A stretch of 26,678 nt of DNA from positions 1-26,678 of the forward strand of contig JAPDRN010000236.1 in the NCBI GenBank assembly GCA_030247855.1, given 5' to 3'. This document shows, one piece after another, positions 1 through 11,400 of this stretch; positions within the stretch are counted from its first letter, which is position 1; each line of letters opens with the position of its first letter. Origin of the DNA: Knufia peltigerae. Taxonomy: Eukaryota > Ascomycota > Eurotiomycetes > Chaetothyriales > Trichomeriaceae. The notes under the pieces were generated by a model. That model was not told the DNA's origin, did not search any database, and worked only from the letters and a program-made list of their open reading frames with translations. The translations under genes and the position numbers were made by a program.

Positions 1-678
1 GTCCCTTGTGGACGAGTGCTATATCTTTGGAGAGACTGAAACACAAACACGCGGTGCGCCGCCCGAGCGGGTCGACACTTGAACTCTCCCCGCCTTGTTC
101 AGGCACCCAGGTGTGGTGTACCGACTCGTCATCGGCGACAAGGGATGTCGACTGCCCGTGATACGTACGAAGCCGGGTGCTCCCGTAATACTTTTTAACA
201 GGCTCAGGAGCTCAACCACTTTGACAATTTTTCATCATTCATGTACAAGCGAAAGGCGTTGACGGATTGGACACCCTCTACAGACTCATAGAAAGGCGCG
301 AACAGAGTGATGCCAAAGCACGAGCGAAAAGGGCCAGGAAAGAAAAGGACACCGACGGGTGGACCGGGTTATCTGATGACCAGGGGGGAGGGGGGGCGAA
401 AAAGAGAGCGGGGAGAGTGATGGCAATATATGCACATACCTCCGTATACCACCTGTCTCCTGTAGAGCTTTGACTGGGGTAGCGTTTTCCGTTAATCTAC
501 ATGCTGTCGAGTGTTCTATTTTATACTACTACGGCTCGAATCACAGTGTTCTTTAGGTATCCAAAACACGTCCACTTGACTCTGTAGGTTGATGTCACGC
601 ATTCGTTTCATTTCGGGCCGTCTTGCGTATCTAGTCCCCACAAGAACGACATTACGAAAGCACCACTTTTGGTCCGGT
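1..678. other. Non-coding flank downstream of SPB1
   Basis: No gene is supported here. Open frames are short, have no recognisable motif and no plausible splice partners. The only interpretable content is the SPB1-derived fragment at 266-385, followed at 383-396 by two G runs (six and seven G) separated by one A. The part from about 480 to 678 is the likely 3' untranslated and terminator region of SPB1, which is transcribed leftwards and stops at 679. No tRNA or rRNA signature was seen. Confidence 0.6.
266..385 (+). pseudogene. Inverted partial duplicate of an internal SPB1 segment
   Basis: This 120-base stretch on the + strand repeats the coding strand of SPB1 read from 1777 down to 1655. 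I count four substitutions (C/T, G/A, G/A, C/G), one inserted G and a four-base deletion, roughly 93% identity. The two indels sum to minus three, so the copy keeps the SPB1 frame: it reads DTLY, then a changed stretch, then ERREQSDAKARAKRARKEKD, matching the acidic/basic middle of Spb1. It has no SPB1 sequence before or after, no methyltransferase domain and no evident promoter, so it is best read as a dead fragment. It lies about 1.3 kb from its source in the opposite orientation. At the three transitions the copy carries G or C where the gene carries A or T, which is not what RIP of the copy would give. Confidence 0.85.
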
Positions 679-3231
679 CTACTTCTTCATGCGTTTCTTG
701 AGCCTCTTCTCGGCCCGGACGTCCTTCTTCAGCCGCGCGTCGACAATCTTGTACTTGCCCTTGACGCCGCGCGGCCGGCCGGCGACGCCCTTGTTCCCGC
801 CCCTCGCGACGACGAGCTTGACCTTCTCCTTGGGCCGGCCCTTCTTGGCCGCGCGGGCCATCATGCGCGCGATGCCGGCCGCCTTGTCCTTCTCCGACAT
901 GCCCTCGTCGTCGAGCAGGAGGGCCGACTTCTTGCGCAGCTTCTCCAGTCGCTGCGCCGCCCTCATCTTCTTGCGGCCCTTGGCCTCGAGGACCTTTTTG
1001 ATCGGCCGGGCGTTGAGCGCCCGGAGCTTCTCCTTGATGGCCGCCGCGGCGCCGGCGGTGATGGGCCGTTGCGGCTTGCTGTGTTGGCCCTCGTCGTCGA
1101 GGAACCATTCGGGGAGGCCGTCGACGTCGCGGAACGAGTACTTGTTGAAACTGTCGTCGATGAGATCTGAAGGCTTGGTGCGGCGCGTGGCGAGAGATTG
1201 GGCCAGGGTCATGGCTTCGGCGGTGATGATGTCGACGTCGAGTTGGCCGTTTGGCAGGAGAGGGTCTTCAGGGCGTTCAGGTCGGGAGGATGTTTTTGAC
1301 TTTTGTACAGGGAGTGAGTCAGATCCGGAATCGGAGTCGTCGGCGTCGTCTCGCCGTGGCGTGGCCTTCGGGGATCTTTTCAGTGCTGGCTTCAGAGGTA
1401 CGGATACTTGGTCGGCCGTCGACTGCTTCTGTTTCTTCTCGGGCTGAATACGCTTCGCCTGATCGGACAACTCGTCCTCGAGTTCTATGGCGCTGTCGTT
1501 GTCTTCCGCATCCTCTTCGTCGATGCCAAGATCCTGGAAAATGTCCTGGTCAAAGAACATGGCTGCCTTTGTCGAGAGACCTTCTGATTTGGGAATTGGT
1601 CGCATCGAAGCTTCTTCGGCTTCGGACTCGCCATCTGTCGCTGCGTCCCCGGCGCCCTCGTCATCAGATAACCCGGTCCACTCGTCGGTGTCTTTTTCTT
1701 TCCTGGCCCTTTTCGCTCGTGCTTTGGCATCACTCTGTTCACGCCTTTCTCGATATGAGTTGTAGAGGGTGTCCAATTCTTCCTCCAACCTGTCTCCATC
1801 ATCGTCTGAGTCGTCGTTCTCAGATTCATCTTCTGATGTCTCGGATTCGAGGGCTTCTGCATCCTCCATTTCTCTGGTAGCGACACCTGAAGCCTCTTGA
1901 GCCCTGTCGGAGGATTTGAGGTTGAACATTGCCCCTTCTCCCATTGGACCATTTTGCTCAAGTCCAATATCATGCGGCGTAGTCATGTGCATTTGCATTC
2001 GCACAATTTCCTTCTGTCTCCGTTCGTTCTCTTTCCGTCGGGCTTTTCGTTTCTCTTTGGAGTCTTGGTCTTTAAGCCGCTGTAATTCCTCTTGGATCTT
2101 GAGTTCCTCATCCATGGACTCTACTTCGGCAACTTCTTCGCCCTCTTCCTGTTCAGTCTGTTGTTGTTTCTTGGCTTTAGCAGACATCCCAAATATGTCC
2201 CGTACTTTCAAACGCCATCTTAAAAGCGTCCTGAACTCTTTCTTGCCTAGAACCTTGAGATCTTCGCAACATCTCCTGACCTCAGGCGTAGTTTCTGGGA
2301 GTCTGTCCAGAGTCACCATTGCAAGATCGCCGTTCGGACTCTGGTCGAAACTCAGCTTGTTGACAGAACCGAGTATTGCTATAGGATCCGTGGTGTGAAT
2401 AAAATCTGTAACCGGCACCTCTTTGTGTTGGGTCCAGTCGCCCTCCTCATAACCTTCTCTCTTCCTCTTTTTCTTTTCGGGGTTGAACACCTTCGCTTCG
2501 TTATTTGGCGTTGCCTCCTGGACTTCTGCAAAGACGTGCTTAGGGTCCAAAAACTTCGGGTCCATCCTCTTAGGAGCCTTGAAGCCTCTGCAAACAACGA
2601 AAATCTCGGCTGAAACATTTCGTGATGACGGAGGCTTGGTGGCTTCGACAGAGGTGAACAGTTGTTTAAACACCCACAACAGTGCATTGTAATCTTTGGA
2701 TCGGAAGACCTTGGTGACGAATGTTCCACCCTCTTTCAAAAACTCGGTTGCCAACTTCATTGATTGTAATGTGAGTTCTGCCTGCGAGAAGGCATCTTGT
2801 ACCCAAGCAACACCCACGTTCGGGGCTCCGTCGTGCAGAACCGTGTCTGCCTTCAAGTGCTTGAAATGCCCTCGAATGGTTGCTCGGCATTTGTCCGTAG
2901 TAATATCGCTCTGAAAGGTGATGACTCGAGGAATGGGCTTGATAGGTGCTAAATCAACACCAACGATCAAACTCTGTGCGGGCATTGTCTCTGCTGCGAC
3001 CTGGCACCATGAACCTGGGGCGGCGCAAAGATCCAACAATACTCTGCTCTTCTCAAGAAATCCATATTTTTTGTTCAACTGGATCAGTTTGAAGGCGGCA
3101 CGGGCTCGGTAGCCCTTCTCTTTGGCAAGTTTATACCACTTGTCTGTTGAGAGTTAGTTGGCGGGCAAGAAGTTATGTCTGCCACAAGACTTACCGAGAC
3201 GGCCCTTGCCGTGCTTCTTTTGAATTGCCAT
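679..3231 (-). CDS. SPB1: SPB1, AdoMet-dependent rRNA 2'-O-methyltransferase
   Basis: Spb1 is a nucleolar FtsJ-family enzyme of pre-60S particles that 2'-O-methylates a guanosine in the 25S rRNA A-loop. Exon 1 (3195-3231) encodes MAIQKKHGKGRL; a 51-nt GTAAG...CAACAG intron (3144-3194) follows; exon 2 runs 3143-679. The join gives GRLDKWYKLAKEKGYRARAA and 833 aa, close to yeast Spb1 (841). Visible motifs: SAM motif I DLCAAPGSW (about 49-57) and a K-D-K-E tetrad at K31, D117 (in DGAPN), K157 (in VTKVF) and E192 (in SAEIF). A middle domain follows, then an acidic, coiled-coil-rich linker with long D/E runs, and a very basic C-terminal Spb1_C region ending KKRMKK. The longest unspliced frame would begin at a non-ATG codon inside exon 2 and lacks K31, so the spliced start is preferred. 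It is divergent from the RdRP gene. The last 450 bases are notably GC-rich. Confidence 0.97.
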
Positions 3232-3750
3232 GGCGACTGGATGTATCGAAATACAGAACAATGTATTCGATGATATCCTGTGCCAGGACTATTGTCAACG
3301 GCTTGCTCAAAGAACGCCCTCGTCAAGACGCAGTCAGAAAATTGTGCCGCTGGGGAAAATTGTTGGCGATTGCCGAAGTTGTCCCATTGCAGTTCAGTTC
3401 GGAGACCGGCACGTGACTGTACTTAGTCATCAGTCTTTTGACCACTCTCACTGCCAGCCTGATCGCGACGTGAATTGAGTGAATTCTCGTCTCGTCTTCT
3501 CATGTCCATGTAAGCAGTCCAATATCTTTTCCGTTTGTCTAATTGTTCATGGCTGTATTGGGACCGCGCTCATCAACCCTTCGTCTCGCTGTCGGCGATT
3601 GCGGCAAGCGTGCTCGTCAGTCTCCCCTATCTCGCGTGACTGCTCACAGACTTCAGTCTGGACAAGACGATCCAGACATGTGAAAGCCAACATCTGATTC
3701 TTGAGCTACAATACACCTTGGCCCAAGGGCTCAAAGACTGCTCGTCCATC
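3232..3750. promoter_or_regulatory. Divergent intergenic region, SPB1 and RdRP promoters
   Basis: These 519 bases separate the SPB1 start codon (leftward) from the RdRP start codon (rightward), so both 5' regions must lie here. No long open frame has coding character. I see no clear TATA box for either gene. Two AGAAAATTG/GGAAAATTG words near 3336 and 3355 loosely recall the A/T-rich rRNA-processing element known upstream of ribosome-biogenesis genes in yeasts; this is weak and inferred only. Confidence 0.5.
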
Positions 3751-6700
3751 ATGGATATCTTCATCTCGAACCTTGATGCGAAGCTCACCAAAGAAAAGTT
3801 GAAAGAAAAACTGGTTCCTATCCTAAGCCAGCTTGAGATACACGTGTTCGAAGCTCGAAAAACCGTCAGCAAGACCTTTGCTACACTGACAATACTAGAT
3901 ACCTCCAAAGCTCACAACTTGCTTGTTCATGCTCGCACGACCCAAAATCTTCTACAGTCAGCTTCCGGTCGTTCAGCGCTGTTTTCGATCAGCAATAAGC
4001 CAGTCGATCAACACTGGTTGCGAGTCCTTCGCAAGGAAGAAAAGGATCGAGTGAGTTCCCAAGAATGGCGGAAATTTGCGAAGATCAATGGGAAAGGTCA
4101 AGAAATCGAGCCGAAATCAGGACTGGAAATTACGACTCTACAGTGTGGACGATTCGAAACAAGAACGGGGAGGACATTATTCGTGCCCTATTTCAGTTGC
4201 GACACACAAGGAAAATTGACAAGAACTGGACGAGCACTGGTAGTATCCATCAGCACATCCTGTTCCAAATCTTATGATCTTGTCATAGATTTGTCCGCCA
4301 TACTGGCGTTAACTGGATCAGGCTCCAGGAGTTCGAGTACCTTGATGATTACTCTTGTTCTCTCGCCAAAATTGTACGAGGATACGACACCTACTGGCAA
4401 TGATCTGAATTTGGCGGCTTTCAGTGCGATGACTCTCGGTCGCCCTGTGATCAGAAGATTTCGTGACAGCACATTACCAGGTTTAAGTGCTACCGTCATC
4501 GGTCGTTGTTTGACGTACAGCATCACCGTTTCGACAAGTTTAAGCGATCTGGAGCATCAAATTAATTCGATGGTGTATCAGAGGATCCCCATGACGATAA
4601 CATCAACGAAGTATGCTGCACTTCCAGACGCTCAATACTCAGAGCAGCTATCCAACCTAAATGCCAGACTCTTAAGGATGCGAATTTCCTTTGCTTGTAA
4701 ATTCCAGATACATGCACTATGGGCTAACGGTTTGTTATCGCCGGGTGAAGTCAACTATCTGATTCCAAGTATGAATGTGCTTCGAGATCGATCAGGTGAG
4801 GCAGCACTGGCAGCAACTCTACGAAAATACCACGTGCAACTTCCTCACCCTGATGCGACCACCGATGGTAGCACTGCTGGGGTCAGACGTATATTGACCG
4901 ACTTGAGGTCTAAAGCCCTCGATCTGTTTGAGGAGGACAGCCTGTACACCTCTACCCGCGACGAGGTCTCGGTGCATCGAGCCACAGTCACTCCCACAGG
5001 CGTTTATTTCTACGGACCAGAAATGGTTGCAGCCAACCGAGTATTACGGCAATATCGTGCGCATGCAGACTGTTTCCTGAGGGTTCTTTTCTCTGATGAG
5101 AGCGGAGACCGACTTGACTACGAACGGAACGCTTCTAATGAGCGCATTCTACAAGGCCGGTTCCTGTCGGTCTTGCGGAATGGACTGGAAATTGCTGGAT
5201 TCCACTTTAGTTTCCTCGGATTTTCACATTCTTCGCTGAGATCTCAGAGCTGCTGGTTCATGCGACCATTCGAACAAGATGGTTCGTTATTGTTTGCCAA
5301 CAATCTTATTAGCAAGCTTGGTGATTTCAGTGAGATCAGATGTCCAGCCAAGTGTGCAGCGCGTATTGGACAGGCTTTCTCGGAAACCACATCCACAGTA
5401 CGAGTTGACCCACAGATTGTCAAGGTCGATCGTGATGTCGAACGTGGCGGCTACATGTTTACAGATGGCTGCGGCACAATCTCGAGGTCGACATGGAAGC
5501 TGTTGAGGGGCATTAGTCGGGCAAAAGACCAGCCTACTTCTTATCAAATTCGATACAAAGGTAAGTAAGATATCGCTGGGCGATTCCTACTAACAAATGA
5601 CAGGAGCCAAGGGAATGCTTACGCTCGACAGCCGTCTTGATGGTGAACAGATCCGACTCCGAGAATCCATGGTAAAGTTTCAAGGAAGTCCCTCTGATGA
5701 GCTTGAGATCTGTGGCACAAATGCAAGAGCGTTGCCTTTCAAGTTGAATCGTCAGATCATTAAGATCCTAGAGGATCTTGGGGTAGGTGGTGAGGTCTTT
5801 GAAAAGCTACAGGGGCAAGCTATCCAGCGGCTACGGGTGAGTGCGTCTTCCAGAACCGTCGCGTTGGATTTCGTGGTTCAACAACTCTCGGACAGTGCAA
5901 GTGGTTTGCCAACACTTCTTCGACACCTTGCCCGTATAGGGCTTGATGCGACAGAGGATGATTTCCTACGAGAGATACTGGGAGCATTATTGCAGATTCA
6001 ACTTCGAGAGATCAAGTACCGCACCCGAATCCTTGTGCCCATGGCGTACACACTCTACGGTATTAGTGACGAGACTGGCTGGCTCAGTGAAGGCGAGGTC
6101 TTTGTCACATACATTGACGAAAAGAACAAGACGCATTGTTGTCTGAATGGCAATGTAGTCGTCACGCGTTCGCCTGCTCTTCATCCCGGTGATGTGCAAG
6201 TCGTCCAGGCAGTAGCTCCTCCACAGAGCTCAGCACTGTGGAATCTACGGAACTGCATTGTCTTTAGCCAGCATGGTGATCGTGATTTGCCTAGCATGCT
6301 GAGCGGAGGCGATCTCGATGGTGACTTGTACAACATCATTTACGACGAAGAGCTGATCCCGTTACTCCGTGCCGATCCCGCAGCGTATCTTCCTGTGAAG
6401 CCCGTTGATATTGGTCGAACTGTCACGGCAGGAGATATGCAAGACTTCTTTGTGGACTTCATGCAGAATGACCAACTTGGCAGAATTGCAAATCTCCACC
6501 AAGTCTTTGCCGATACCGATCCGAGGGGCACTTTCTCGCCCGAGTGCATTCGACTCGCACAGTTACATTCGGACGCGGTTGATTTCTCAAAAAGTGGTGT
6601 CCCTGTTGACATTAAACAGATACCGAGAGCCCCAGGTTACCGCCCGGATTTCATGGCTCCGAGTGCCAGCACGAAAGTCGAAAAGGGCATCAAAAGACCT

Positions 6701-7394
6701 GAAGAACTTGCTTTACCCAACAACAGTCAATCATATCGCTACTACGAGTCCGAAAAGATTCTTGGACGACTGTACAGAGCTGTCGACGAGGATGCGTTCT
6801 TTGATGACCTTGAAGATGATACCGCATCCCTCTTTAGTAAGACAGCGTCCAACGATGTCCTTGCCGAAATCCTTGACTGGGTTTTGTCACATATCAGCCC
6901 ATCGCGAATCCCAGGTTATCGCGCCATGGCCTCGAATATCAAAAGCCAGTATGTTTTTTTCTTCTCCACACCATGTAACGTTACGACGAATGCCAACTGA
7001 CACGCATAGCTATGAGTCCACCGTCCTTGAGATCATGTCGGTCTACGCGGTGGGTCGCACGGAACAGCTCACTGAAAAGGAGGTCCTCATCGGCTCCATC
7101 CTGGGTCGTTCCGGGACACTGAGCAAACACCAACGAGAGCAATCCGATTACATGAAACGACATTTCAACAGCGAGCTTCGCAATTTGCGGGGTTACATGG
7201 AACGACAAGTTGACGACGATCTCTACGAATTCGTAAGTCTCGCTGCTGCGTGTCTTGACGTTGCCGTCAACGGTGGATCAAAGACTTCCAATGTCAACCT
7301 ACGCAGCTTTGGATGGTTTGTTGCAGGACTATGTGTCCCTGAAATTGTCAAAGAACAAGATGGAAGCGTCTATGATCTTGATACTCGTTATTGA
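3751..7394 (+). CDS. RNA-dependent RNA polymerase (QDE-1/SAD-1/Rdp1 family)
   Basis: Cellular RdRPs make double-stranded RNA from single-stranded templates for Dicer, in quelling, meiotic silencing or antiviral RNAi. Exons 3751-5560, 5604-6948 and 7010-7394 join to 1179 aa. Intron 1 is 43 nt (GTAAGT...CTAACAAATGACAG) and restores RYKGAKGMLTLDSRLDG; intron 2 is 61 nt (GTATGT...GCATAG) and restores IKSHYESTVLEIM. The frame is open back to 3718 but only from TTG, so the ATG at 3751 is used. The N-terminus (IFISNL ... TFATLTIL) looks RRM-like, as in several fungal RdRPs. A helical stretch FACKFQIHALWANGLLSPGE (about 313-332) is typical of the family. The catalytic loop SGGDLDGDLYN has its aspartates at about 840, 842 and 844, preceded by SPALHPGDVQVV; LNRQIIKILEDLGV is another conserved block. 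The C-terminal region after intron 2 is complete. Length and motifs suggest a functional enzyme; the RRM-like start favours the SAD-1/Rdp1 branch over QDE-1, but the subclass is inferred. Confidence 0.95.
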
Positions 7395-8490
7395 GAGAAG
7401 ACGTAAACACATGAATACGAGAACACGTGATGACGAATGATGACTTGTCCAAGGTGAAAAAAGCTGGGACTCAGGAGATGAAATGTGGATTTTGTGCCCA
7501 AAGGCATTTTGGAGAATGCAGGATTTTTCACATGTTGAGGATGGTTTCGGGATCATCTGAAATTGAAGAGATCAATCACATACCCCCTTGGAACAATACG
7601 TGTTTATATGACTACGAATACCAGAGGATTTTCTTGGTTCCAACTTTGCTTTGTCTATGATGGCGACGGTTGTGTTGGAGATACGCGACATCTTTTGCTT
7701 TTGTAGAACCAACTTGCTTAGTACTTGTATTCAGGGGTCTCTCAAGGAACGCATCTCCGGGAGTAGCTCTCTGTCCACCACGTGGCCTGGCCACAATCGA
7801 TGAGACTATACGATGGAGTTGCTCAGGGACACCAGGAGAAGTTTTCTCTGAAAAGGTTTCATTCTAGAATTGAACTCAGACGTTTCAATCAAGATGGAGA
7901 TGATGATAAAAAAGCAGAAAATGAAAAGTATGAAAAAGTCATCCCATTCAAGCGAAGAAGTTGTAGAAGGTGCGTAAAGTATAGAGATTAAAAAAAAGCC
8001 CCTCCTATGGAAAAGTAAGGCATGGATAAGAAATAGAGTAAAGAAGGACATCCTTCCGAGATATAGAAACATCCTCCCCCCTTCAAAGAATAAGAAAAAT
8101 CTCCATCCACCCTTGTAAAATTGTAAAGTGAAAACGTCCTCTCTTCCCCCAAAAGATATGGCCACCAAGAACAACGCCCAGGTAAGCCTCCGAGAATGGT
8201 AAATAAATAAGTAATGTCCGTAGTGCACAACCCAACTCTGTGAGTGGATAAATCCGTCCAACAAAAGTCGAGTGCGGCGCGGATGAAAGAAAGGAGAAAA
8301 AGGAAAGACGACAGGATGCCTCTCAACCAAGGAAGGAGTTTTCAATGTGTTGAAGAAAAGAAGAGAAAAAAAAATTGGTACACCCAACCATCAACACCAT
8401 CCCCACGAAGAAGAAGAAAAATCCAACCCATACCCCCTTAAATTTTTGGTGTTGATGTCATTCAGATCATGTCTTGTTGGAAAAAGAAAC
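7395..8490. other. Convergent 3' spacer with purine-rich tract
   Basis: The RdRP gene ends at 7394 and the secreted-protein gene at 8491, transcribed toward each other, so this 1.1 kb contains both 3' ends. From about 7860 to 8440 the + strand is strongly purine-rich with many A and GA runs; equivalently, the downstream side of the secreted-protein transcript is pyrimidine-rich. That bias produces a long, Phe/Leu-rich open frame on the minus strand (7806-8387) which starts at TTG and looks like low-complexity noise. No RNA gene or repeat was recognised. Confidence 0.55.
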
Positions 8491-11400
8491 TCAAGAACAC
8501 GAAGCGTCACTCAGAGTGATGGTGGTGCCTCCGACGACGCAGGCGTTGTTCAAGGCCCAGTTGGCGACGTACTCTTGGACCTCGGCCACGGTCTTGGACG
8601 AGGTGATGGGAGTGAGACCGTTGTTGCCGTACGCGAGACAGGTGTCCGCGTCCGTGCAGCTGTCCCTGGCGGTTTGCGTGGCCTGGCTAGGGGTGCAAGG
8701 GAGCAGAGGCCCGTTGCTGCACGACCCCGAGGTGATGCCCGCGTCGGACACGGACTGCAGGATGCAAAAGGTCACGTCCGAGTTGCACTGTTGTGCGGGC
8801 AGCTCGGTGACGGGGCAGGTGGCGTCGGAGATGCTCAGGGTGAAGATCGTCAACGCCGTGCAGATGTCGTTGATGGGGCCCAACAGACCGAGCTGTCGTC
8901 GCAGTTCGGAGGTCGTGACGCTGAAACCGTAGGCGATGTTGTTGGCGTAGGCCGTCGACTTGATTCCCGGCAGGCCGACGAACGAGTTGGCAAAGGCCTG
9001 CATCTGTGCGTCCGTGCAACCGAGAAGGTCGGGGCATGCCTGGCTCTTGACCGTCCACGCGACCACGATGGGAGCGCAGAAGTCTACCGAGGCGTTACAT
9101 TCGACGGCCGGCGTCGTGGTCGACGATGTCGCCGAGGAACTCGTGCTGGAACCGCCCAGGCTGGACGTGAAGGACGTGGTCGACGTCACCATGGTCGTGG
9201 GAGTCGACGAGCTGGCAGAGGTCGATGACGCCCCGGAGCCTGATGTCGATGAACCGTTTGATCCCGAGGTCGATGACGCTTGACCACTGGTGGATGATCC
9301 ATTTGAGCCAGAAGTCGACGTGGCTTGTCCGCTGGTTGACGAGCCTCCAGAGGAGCCGGACGTGCTTGAACCGTTCGAGCCAGATGTTGATGACGCTTGA
9401 CCACTGGTCGAAGATGCCCCAGAGCCTGATGTCGATGAAGCGTTTGAGCCGGAAGTCGACGTGGCTTGGCCGCTAGTTGAAGAGCCTCCAGAGCCGCCGG
9501 ACGTGCTTGAACCGTTTGAACCAGATGTCGATGACGCTTGACCGCTTGTCGAAGATGCTCCGGAGCCAGATGTGGTCGAGCCACCTGCGCCCGACGTTGT
9601 CGAGCCCGCCGATCCGGATGTGGTGGACGTTTGAAGAGCGCTAGTCGTCGTGGAAGAAGTAGTCGGGTTATTAGGGCAAGTCGGGTCCTGAATCACAACG
9701 CTGACTGGACCTCCAAGAGCGTCACACACACCTGTCAGTTCACCGGCATCGAAAGCCGCCGAGACTTGTTCGGGGGTGAGGGTCAGGCCGATGAGCTTGT
9801 TGTCGGCGACAACGACCGAAAGAATGTTGGGATCCATGCCCAAAAGGTCAGGGATGTAAGACAAAAGGTCATTGACGGTGCAGAGTATACCACCCAGAAG
9901 TGGACAGTCGTACGTGGCGACGGAGTTGACAGAAAGGAGCTGAGAGTTCAAGCAGATGTTCAGATTCAAGTTGCAATCTGGGCCGGAGGACGTGGTCGTC
10001 GCTGGTGCGCTGGATGTCGTGCTTGAAGATCGGCTCGACATGGACGTTATGCTGGTGGCTGACACCGTTGAGCTTGCGCCGGACGAGCTTGCGGTAGATG
10101 AGCCTGAAGTTGATGGACCTCCTATTCCTGTGCCGCCCGATGTCGAGCTTTCAGAGCCTGAAGTCGATGAACCTGTGGTGGATATGTCAGCAGTGGTCGA
10201 GCTTGAGGCGGCGGATGAGCTTTGAGAGCCTGATGTAGTCGAGCCTGTTGAACCAGAAGTGCTTGAGCCCGAAGAACCAGAAGTGCTGGAGCTTCCCGAG
10301 CCTGAGGTCGTTGAGCTGCCCGAGCCTGAGGTCGATGAACCCCCAGCGCCGCTAGATGTCGAGGAGCCCACGGTAGAAGAACCTGCAGAGGACGAGTCAG
10401 CAGAGCTTGAACCGGACGTGGTGGAAACTCCCGAGCCTGGTGTCGATGTCACTTGTCCACTGGTCGACGAGCTTCCAGAGCCTGAGGACGTTGTCGATCC
10501 GGCTGATCCTGACGTGGTGGAGGCGCCCGAGCCTGATGATGTTGATGACGCTTGTCCGCTGGTCGATGAGCCATTTGAACCCGATGTTGAAGATCCTGCA
10601 CCTGACGAGCTTGTGGATGAACCGGATGAGCCTGAAGTGGTCGACCCTGACGATCCTGACGAAGTGGAGCTACTCGCCGATCCCGAAGTCGAAGTCGCTT
10701 GACCACTGGTCGATGAGCCGGCGGAGCCTGACGACGTCGACGAACCTGTGGTGGACGAGTCAGCGGTGGTGGTCGAAATGATGGCGGACGACGAGCTCGC
10801 GGAAGATGATCCTCTGGTAGACGACGACCCAACGTTTGATGAGGTCGTGGTAGACTGTGAAATCGTGGACGATCCAGATGTAGTCGGCGGGCCTGTGGTG
10901 GAGGAGGAGGAGGAGGAGGACTGACCTGCACTCGAGGATGGGGTTGCAGTGGATGTGACTGTAGTCGACGTATCTGCAGCTGTTGAACTTGAGCCTGTCG
11001 AGCTCGCACCCGTTGAGCTCGCTCCAGACGATGGTCCGGTCGAACTTGCTCCTGATGAGCTCGCGCCAGAAGACGTTCCAGAAGTGTTTGCTCCGGAAGA
11101 CGTTCCGGTCGAGCTCGCGCCAGACGATGTTCCAGAAGTGTTTAATGCGGAAGATGTGCCGGTGGAGGTTGCACTTGAGGTTCCCGTCGAGCTTACACTC
11201 GAAGTGCTCGCTCCAGAAGATGTCCCAGAAGTGTTTGCTCCAGATGAAGTTGTTGATGTGGGAGTGCCAATGGAGCTCGAGGTAGAATCACTAGAAGAAG
11301 TCGAACTAGACTCACCGGATGAAGTTGACGTTGACGCCGCTCCAGATGAAGTCGACGTAGAGGCACCAGAAGCTGCTGACGTTGACCCCCCCGATGAACT

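Noticed and set aside
589..1447. Long + strand frames opposite the 3' part of SPB1
   Set aside because: They are antisense to the GC-rich, Lys/Arg-coding end of SPB1; no motif, and the sense strand is clearly the gene.
3718..3750. Upstream extension of the RdRP frame to 3718
   Set aside because: The extension begins with TTG, not ATG; the first in-frame ATG is 3751 and directly precedes the RRM-like IFISNL sequence.
7806..8387. 193-codon minus-strand frame rich in Phe, Leu and Ile
   Set aside because: It begins at TTG, comes from the pyrimidine-rich complement of a purine-rich spacer, shows no defined membrane topology or motif, and lies in the 3' region of two convergent genes.
9201..9660. 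CRISPR-like array
   Set aside because: The spaced repeats are imperfect, in frame and encode Ser/Thr/Gly units in a eukaryotic secreted protein; there are no unique spacers or cas genes.
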